From Globodera rostochiensis (lineage: Eukaryota > Nematoda > Chromadorea > Rhabditida > Heteroderidae): 64,000 bases of DNA. Below, in pieces: positions 57,239 through 64,000 of this stretch. Location of the stretch: positions 734,193 to 798,192 of the forward strand of contig JAEVLN010000016.1 in NCBI GenBank assembly GCA_018350325.1, given 5' to 3'. A program made the translations under genes and the position numbers. Numbering within the stretch: position 1 is the first letter of the stretch; every line of letters begins with the position of its first letter. A model generated the notes under the pieces. It saw only the letters and a list, made by a program, of their open reading frames with translations. It did not search any database and was not told the origin of the DNA.

Positions 57239-58580
57239 TCAACATTTGTCACAAACAATCGGCAATAGAGTTGCTGTTGTGATCGCCCTGCCCACTTCAT
57301 TCTCGGCCAAAATCTTATCATAAACGCAGCATTCAATCAAAGTTTATGGAGCTATAGAGCAAACCAACCGCATATATTCCTTAAAAATAAAGTTCTTTTA
57401 CCAATGGATCCACAGAAAGGTTACCGTAGTGGTAAGGTCGAACCCGTTTTATCGTACAACGGCAAATATCTGAACAAAAAAAAAATAGGTGCGCCGATAC
57501 TTCACCGACAGGACGGGAAGGCACCAGTCATATTTGGGAGTATACAACGGCGTAGAATCCGAATCTGACCTCCATTTCGAACCCCGGACCCGGATTCGAA
57601 CTTTTTTACGAAAAATCAAAATAGTTTATCTAGTGGTTTTCGAGGCCGTAGAACCCGAATCGGATTTCCATTCCGCACAATTCTGAATCCCGGATCCGAA
57701 TTCATGCTGTATGAGAACGATTTTGAGAGCAAAATTAATTTGTGAACATTTTTGATTTTTCGAAAAAAAAGTTCGGATCCGGGTCCGAGGTTCGAAATTA
57801 GTCGAAATGGAGGTCAGATTCGGATTCTACACCGTTGTATACCCCTAGCCAAAACTATCGACAAAATTTTATGGTTCTTCGACATTTCGTGGCTTCGACA
57901 TTATGTGGGGCAGCGCATTTTGCTCTATCATAAAATTTATTATTTAAATGACAAGGTAGAAGACTAATTTGCGTTTCATCCTACCCCCCACCCCCAAGAA
58001 ACCATCACCTGAAGTATCCTCCAGAAAAACGTCGTCAAACATCCTTTTCTCATCGTTAAACAGCCAACAGACCTAAAGCCATAAATTCAGGGTCTACTTA
58101 GCGTTTGTTTTATTAGATTTAAATCGATCTATTTGGGGCAAACAAAAGCATCTTTAAGAGAATACTCTCGGTCGTGGAGAACCCAAAAGAACACAATCAA
58201 AGACTGCTTTTTCGCCCACTACACAGCGCGCATCGCTAAACACTTTCAGAAATTCCGGCGGTTGACAAAGCGAGTTAATTGAAAATTTGCTCTGCTGCGG
58301 AAGTTCATAAAGAAGCTGGTCGACTTGCTAGAAATTAAAACAAATTATTCTATTCATTGGGGACCGATTACAACTTTTTCCCTTATGAGGCAACCGACCG
58401 GCGTCCTACCTTTGTGAATGGCTTATTTGCATACTCTCGATAAGGTCGAAGCAGCATTTGTTGTGAAGCATTTTGAGTATGGCGGTAGGAATTGGATGGT
58501 TGCAGTCGATGAACACCAGTGTTCATGTTGGGGCTACGATGTAGGTCCGCCCCTGCCATCGCACTGAATGATGTTGACAT
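57239..58580 (-). CDS. Immunoglobulin I-set domain protein, model incomplete
   Basis: Exons supported: 58410-58580 (starts MSTSFSAMAGADLHRSPNMN), 58166-58327 and 58072-58009. The second encodes PPEFLKVFSDARCVVGEKAV and FDCVLLGSPRPR and the third begins VCWLFNDEKRMFDD, together the first half of an I-set fold with its first Cys and the core Trp. A last exon around 57239-57313 (stop 57239-57241) gives ILAENEVGRAITTATLLP, the G strand. The exon holding the second Cys was not located and the phase from exon three to the last is unmatched. A MITE occupies 57531-57846 in between. I-set domains occur in muscle and cell-adhesion proteins; the exact protein is not identifiable. Confidence 0.6.
57531..57846. 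mobile_element. Foldback MITE
   Basis: Arms begin GTATACAACGG and contain GTAGAATCCGAATCTGACCT and CCATTTCGA; the right arm is the reverse complement. The motifs match those in the foldback element at 54092-54621. It lies inside the Ig-domain gene. Confidence 0.75.
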
Positions 58581-59062
58581 AACAGGAAACCATGGAATCG
58601 GTCACAATGCGTTAAAGGCTTGACTTTGTCCCTTCTGAAGTCCCCATTCGGTTTCAAAACGTGACGAGTCGAAATAACTTTGGGAAATTTGCTTGTTAGG
58701 GTCATTCCCTCCCCCAATCGACAAAACCTGTCTGGGCTTCCGTTCTTCATCTCGTGGTTGGCTTACAGTGGATTATTTTAAAACAAATGCTGAGATCATC
58801 ACAGAAGAGGAGACGTATTTCTATCTCGACATTGTGTACCCGACCCGCCCCGCCCCCACCCCCACCCCCACTGTCCAACCCTCCTCCGCTTTCTTCCAGT
58901 GACTTTATCTACCGGCAACGACTCATTAACAAACAAAACAATTGGATTTGTGAGAGTAGAATTTGTTTGTTTTATCCCCTGTGTTCCCTCAATTTCCAAT
59001 TTGTTTGCTTAACCCTATCTTTCATTTTCTCTGTTTTCCAATCGCAGAATTCTGTGATTTAA
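58581..59062. other. Spacer between the farnesyltransferase and Ig-domain genes
   Basis: No gene recognised. Holds a CCCCACCCCCACC tract at about 58853-58871. It may contain 5' UTR or an unseen first exon of the Ig-domain gene. Confidence 0.4.
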
Positions 59063-60792
59063 TTATGATTCGAAATATCGCAGCGCCCTAGCATAAGCAT
59101 CGATGTGAATATTGTAGATTGGGTGCACAGTTTCCTAAAGGCAGAAAATAACATTTTAAAAGATTCGACTCAACCAACAACGATATTTCGTTTTCCGCCT
59201 AAAACTTCGTCCTTTGTTGAGGAATAAAACTGAGAAGTCGAAAGTCCCGAGAGTGTGTAGCAAGTGTGGTAGAGGTCCGGATTTCTGCAATAATGCACTT
59301 TGTAAAATCAAGGTTTTAAATACTCGCTTGTCTGGTTTGTCTCTCAGACCTCCTGAAGGCGCTTGGCACGCCTCCAGCACATAAGACTGCAATGCCGCTG
59401 TGTCAAAAAGCTTCCGGAATGGCTTAGTTTGGTCCGGGTCAAAGCATTCCCAAGCGGAGAAACAAGCCGCATTCCAATATGAATAACAACCATCCACGAG
59501 TTTATTGGCACGACCCTTACAAACACTGAAGTTATGAACCGATTAAATCCCGACCTACCTGAAACCCGCCTTCGAAAGTCATTTGACGATTTACAAGCCA
59601 TTTGAGCGCCGCGTCAATGTTCACCAAATGGAGCTTGCGAAGCAGGGCGAGCCCCGCCAATCCGCAAAAAGTGTAACCGCTGTGTGCCTCACAATTCGGC
59701 TCGCCTCCAAAACCACCCTCGTACGTCTTGATTTTGAAGTTAGTATAGTATTTCAAGAGAGGGGGAGGGGTATTTTAAGGGGGAATAAATACCCTAGAAT
59801 GACATCCCGGATATAAAAATATTTCTCTTAAAACATGTTAATTGACACTACGTACCCTCCCAGCCGCCGTATTCACTCACTTGACAACGCGTCAGCCAAG
59901 AGGCGGTCTCCTCAAAAAGCTGATCCTGTACCGGCAATCCGCAAATGTTCGCGACAGCAAGTGCACAATACACAGCTCTAACCAAATTCAGCAAGATAAG
60001 ATAAACCACACGGCTTCCTATTACCTAACGTCGCTTTCTCCTCCCTTATGAATGGTAAAGCTTCCATTTGGCTGTCGCATGGAATGAATGAAAAAGTTGA
60101 GGGTCTTCAGATTGATTGAAGACAACGCTTCGTCGGTTCCAATGGTAATCAACGACATAACCTGAGGGGTTTACCGCCAAATATGCCATAATCAGAACCA
60201 GGACGATAAACAAACGGATGCGTAAGTTGTAGCCAGATGAGCCATTTGGCCGGGGCCCCCTTAGTACGAAAAGCCACCCATTAATGGGAAAACAAACATT
60301 TAAAACCTCCGTAACCGCCGTCCTCAGTCTGACACGATGCAAGAAAAGAAACAATTCTAAATCTGTGCCATGAAAGATACAACTTTCCCAGTTGGGTCAC
60401 CCGTTTTGCAGAGCCTTCCCAGGTTTGTGGCCGAGCAGCCGAAGAGCTGCAAAAGAACGTTTAGGGATCAAGATTGGTAAAAGTGCACCGTGAAGGCCCC
60501 AGTAGCAAAACCAACTCCTGCTTGCGTCCATACCCTTAACTAGACTTTGCATCAGTAAAATTTATTTGAACCTGCCGAATATGATTTCGGCAACCCCTCT
60601 AAGCATGCCAGTATGTAGTCAACATGGCTTTTGTTCTGCAAGTGCATGCCATGCGTTCGTGTCCATTCTCGCTTTTGTTTGACAACGATTTCCTCAACTC
60701 TCCGCTGAAAAATGACACGATACACAGGAAGGCGTCTAAAGTAAAACCTGCTCCAGAACTGTCGGCGTAATAAATCCATCACTTTCTAACAT
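59063..60792 (-). CDS. fntb-1-like: Protein farnesyltransferase beta subunit
   Basis: Catalytic subunit that attaches farnesyl groups to CaaX proteins. Twelve exons with matching phases: 60748-60792, 60572-60704, 60489-60539, 60401-60446, 60307-60356, 60216-60259, 60025-60161, 59881-59977, 59559-59726, 59328-59515, 59179-59284 and 59063-59134 (stop 59063-59065); 378 residues, somewhat shorter than human 437. Motifs: MDASRSWFCYWGLH, GGYGGGPGQMAHLATTYASV, GSFTIHKGGESDVR, TYEGGFGGEPNCEAHSGYTF, FEGGFQGRANKLVDGCYSYW, CQAPSGGLRDKPDK, YHTCYTLSGLS and HPIYNI. The zinc ligands (Asp and Cys of VDGC, His of HPIYNI) are present. The intron after 59328 uses a GC donor (GCGAGT), needed to keep the conserved junction. 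The donor after exon 59179 is uncertain by three bases. It starts 128 bp after the VPS39 stop. Confidence 0.95.
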
Positions 60793-60896
60793 CGAAAATA
60801 AAGGCCGTCGTCACCCCACTTTTTTTAAAACAAAGAAAAAAAAACAAATAAAAAAATGGAGCAAACCAAATAGATCAACGCATTATATGTTATTAA

Positions 60897-60902
60897 TTTA
60901 TT
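60897..60902 (-). terminator. Polyadenylation signal of VPS39
   Basis: AATAAA on the - strand 18 bp after the VPS39 stop and about 105 bp before the farnesyltransferase ATG. Confidence 0.55.
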
Positions 60903-60920
60903 TGTCTGAAAAATAATCAT

Positions 60921-63900
60921 TCAACTACGACGAACTTGGCCACCTTCTTTTCTTTCATTTTTTTCCATCCTATTTTTGTAGCAAAAAAAGTGTGAGAATG
61001 AGTGATCGCGGTTCCGGATGAATGCACTTAAAAACAATCTCAAATACAGAATAAGCCGATTTTCCTGGGATAAACCAACCTGTTCATTATCCTCTTTTTG
61101 CAAAGTGAACACTCTGCACTTTCCGTGATCGAAATTCGCTGACGTTTCAATTCTTTTAGACGTTTCTTATTCCGTTGAATCAGCAAATTCGTGAGCGAGA
61201 CGATCAGATTCGTCTGAATTGTTTAAAAGATAGATTGTTTAGAAGCGAATGTAAAACGTACAGAAGCTAGCTGATTGTTCGATGTCTCGAATAACGCTTT
61301 TAACGCTTCGCATATTCGGTTGAACAGAGTCGATGGCGGAATAATCGCAAATGCGCCCACTTGAAACAAATTTGACCATGAAAGAGTGTGCTTTCCCTCC
61401 ACTTGCCTGTGTTAATTTTTGTCGGGTGTCTCTTGAACAGTTTCAGTGCCTCCGTAATGTTCGGTTTTCGCCGAAGTTCAGTTTCGATCCTTTTTTCCTT
61501 AGGCATTGCACCGGTTATGTAATAATGGAACAGGTCGAAGAAAATCTTAAGCTCAAATGAGACTTGTCGTTAATATTTTTTACATTGTGAGTCGATGCAT
61601 TTTTCTCATCGTAATATGTCTGGCAGTGTCGCTCGGCACCATTAAAATCCATCAGAATCTCAGTGTAAATCTTCAATACGTCCAAATGTTGGCCCAATCT
61701 TCCCATTATAATGGCGCTTTCCTCCATCAGATCTATAATTAAATCTATGATATTTGTTAGAAAGATAAACGCACTTTCATCATCACCGATAAGGTTGCTT
61801 GCATTCTCAACGGAATAATACGGATCAATCTCTAAAAATTTTTGCAATTTCTTCCTCAATATTGACAATTCATCGTCGTCATATTTAATGCCAACAAATG
61901 AAGACGAAGCGATTGATTGCATATACTGGCCGAGTAATCTCCTACTTTGCATAACGTACTGCTCCAACAATTCCTCATGAAATCGTGGTCTCTCATCGTT
62001 CCATTTGTAAATTACGTGTTCCTAGCGATTTATTTTCAAAATTATTTTTCATTTCAGACTCAAAACTAACTACTAACCAAGTAGGGAATGACGGCCTGTA
62101 CGCACTCTTTCTTCAAAAATTGCAGCACCATCTCCCGATCAAATTTCACCCTCGGATCATTTTCAGCCCTTTGCTTTAAATCCGTTTCTCGGTCATCCGT
62201 CGATGAAGTGAATATCTCAAACAAAAAACGTTTACACGAATGATAAGATTAGTTATGATTAAAAACCTGAACACCAAGTTCAACACTTTCAAACAAAATT
62301 GGAGCTGAGAATTCCAAAACCAAGGAAATTTGGTCACGTTTCAAGCGTCGAAGAAAATTTGCAATGTCTTTAATACCGAAGGACTCGTGTTTTTTGACCT
62401 CCCGTTGGAGCAGTTCAAGATCTATAAAGTGTAGAATAAAGACAGAAAGACAGTCAAAACTCACATTTTCTGTACATCTTCTTCTTCTCGTAAAGTATTA
62501 GCAACTCTTCGAACAACCCATACTGATTTAGGTCCTTTTCTGCTTCCGACACAATACAGCAGCAATTCTTCGTGCGTAACAATGATTTCGCCATTGATGG
62601 GTTCGCCTGATTTCATGTTAAAAACACACAAGGTTGATTTAAGTCCACAAAACAGCATGACCTTCCCAATCAAAACAAACCTTAATGTAGCATTTAAGCA
62701 ATACTGTGTCAATCAACTCCAGCGAAGCCTCATGCCTTTTCAACTCATTTGTACATAAAGTTCTGGCCTTATTTCCGCTATTATAATCCAAATAATGCTG
62801 ATTAACCAATGCAATTTGTTCAGCTCGGCGCTAAATTATTAATTTAGTAAAAACATTGATGTGCAATATATGGTTTTCCTAAACCCTTAAATATGTTGTA
62901 GCACTCCCAAAGCTCTCAGACAAATAAAGCCCAAAACATGAAATTGTGCGCGTGCACTTAGCCTACAACATCAACCGCAGACAGAGCTCAAAATCCACCA
63001 ATATACAATATAAATATTTTGACTCCTCCCGACGACTCCACATTCGTTAACTTGCATTTTGCGTACAGAGCCCTTATTGAAACCAAAGAGTCCCTCTATG
63101 ATTTTTCTCAAAAAAATTTTGGGTACGTGTGTGTTTAAATGAGGGGGGGGGGGGGGGTTTGCTTATTCATTTCTAAACACACATCTAAAACTTCGGTGCA
63201 CTTTTTTGTTTAACGTTCTCCGAGAACTTTTGAATAACAACATATTTATAGGGTGTTGTCAATTTTACCGCAACAAGATACTGAATAAGCGCTTGCGTTG
63301 CAAATTTTCTCTCATTTTCCGCTATGTTTTCCAACGAAACTTCGAATGTTTGCAATTCAGCTTGGGGGTACCGGGTCAGCACTGCGACATATTTCTCCGG
63401 GATGAAAAATGGGAACAGGTTCAGGACCAACAGAACATCTAGATGTTGTTTGTTTGACTTAAATTCAATAATCGAGCCTACCAGTCTTCAATTCGGTGTG
63501 TATTTCAAAACACTTCGAGAATTTTCGCTCAAAAAAATATTTTGTTGCCAACTGTCGTTGAATCGCTATTTGTTGTGTCGACGATGCCTTAATTGCCAAA
63601 ATACCTACTTCCTTGAAAAATTATTTTCACACAGAAAGCTGAGCAGCCAACTCGAATTGCTTCTCTTCGATCAAAAATCGAATGTTTTTCTGAATGCGAG
63701 TTTCAGAACAGAGTTTCCATATTTGAGACTCATTGGCGGCATAGACTAAACAATTCACAGCAATTAATGCTAAAAATTACACTGACCGGTTCCTCTAAAA
63801 CATTTTAATTGTCCATTAATTTTTAGAGAGTTAACCTGCTGCCCAGACATAGTATTGAAACCTTCGGCAACGGTATCTTCTGAATTAACATCGGAGGGTT

Positions 63901-63990
63901 AACTGACCGGACCTCTAGCAGGTTTTTGGGCAATATTCCAACCAAATAAGGATGATGGTATACTAAACGCGACAACTTTACTAAAATGTT
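60921..63990 (-). CDS. vps-39-like: VPS39/Vam6-like HOPS subunit, 5' end outside window
   Basis: Tethering-complex subunit for lysosome/late-endosome fusion. Exons with matching phases from 5': 63836-63879, 63787-63794 (8 nt), 63633-63745, 63482-63587, 63215-63438, 62681-62830, 62465-62606, 62267-62421, 62078-62215, 61787-62021, 61584-61732, 61407-61545, 61262-61359, 61080-61213 and 60921-61026 (stop 60921-60923). A further upstream exon near 63897-63960 encodes HHPYLVGILPKNLLEV, the end of the CNH/propeller domain; its junction is unsettled. The clathrin-repeat region shows EEKQFELAAQLS, LMEESAIIMGRLGQHLDVLK, AERHCQTYYD and GAFAIIPPSTLFNRICEAL. The end is the Vps39 zinc-binding domain (CSLCKKRIMNSAFIR ... 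HFFC). The intron after 61407 has a GC donor (GCAAGT). The 3' half is secure; the junction 63215 to 62830 is less certain. Confidence 0.88.
62840..63210. other. Probable VPS39 intron
   Basis: Non-coding by inspection; holds a 16-base G tract at about 63143-63158. No other gene seen. Confidence 0.45.
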
Positions 63991-64000
63991 ATAAAAGTAG

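Overview
The window is nuclear DNA from a eukaryote, almost certainly a nematode. Genes carry many 35-80 bp introns, sit on one strand in close series with 110-200 bp gaps like nematode operons, and include a microRNA-type Argonaute, an orcokinin-like (NLP-14/NLP-15 type) neuropeptide precursor and several GC-AG introns. The GC-AG introns and the general style suggest a plant-parasitic (tylenchomorph) nematode, but that is inference. No SL RNA, rRNA or tRNA gene was recognised.

Layout. 1-5.2 kb: G-rich minisatellites and one neuropeptide gene on the + strand (1559-2579). 5.3-11.1 kb: a 21-exon ALG-1/ALG-2-like Argonaute on the - strand, with a 2 kb purine-strand minisatellite (11.5-13.6 kb) beyond its 5' end. 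13.7-16.0 kb: a cholinesterase-like membrane esterase (-), lacking its N-terminus, with twelve exons recovered. 16.04-22.38 kb and 25.71-43.74 kb: a 36-bp satellite totalling about 24 kb, interrupted by a 5'-LTR-bearing but 3'-truncated Pao/BEL retrotransposon (22.4-25.7 kb). Much of the second satellite block (about 26.4-41.4 kb) is full of single-base indels that look like uncorrected long-read error. 44.8-51.3 kb: four - strand housekeeping genes spaced like an operon: a UTP3/SAS10-like gene whose N-terminus is a copy of the TFIIB zinc ribbon, then MRPL23, SYF2 and TFIIB itself. 51.6-57.9 kb: a nest of Mutator-like elements and foldback MITEs, some with clear 9-10 bp target duplications. 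57.2-58.6 kb: an immunoglobulin I-set protein fragment. 59.1-63.9 kb: farnesyltransferase beta subunit and VPS39, 128 bp apart; VPS39 continues past the right edge.

Gene models were assembled by hand: splice sites were chosen by GT/GC-AG rules, reading-phase agreement and similarity to family members recalled from knowledge, not by running alignments. The very long open frames in the satellite blocks are an artefact of a stop-free 36-bp unit and are not genes. The most noteworthy items are the TFIIB zinc-ribbon/UTP3 chimera at the head of an operon that ends with TFIIB, the satellite/retrotransposon complex that separates an esterase from its 5' end, a possible choice between soluble and membrane esterase ends, and repeated use of GC-AG introns.
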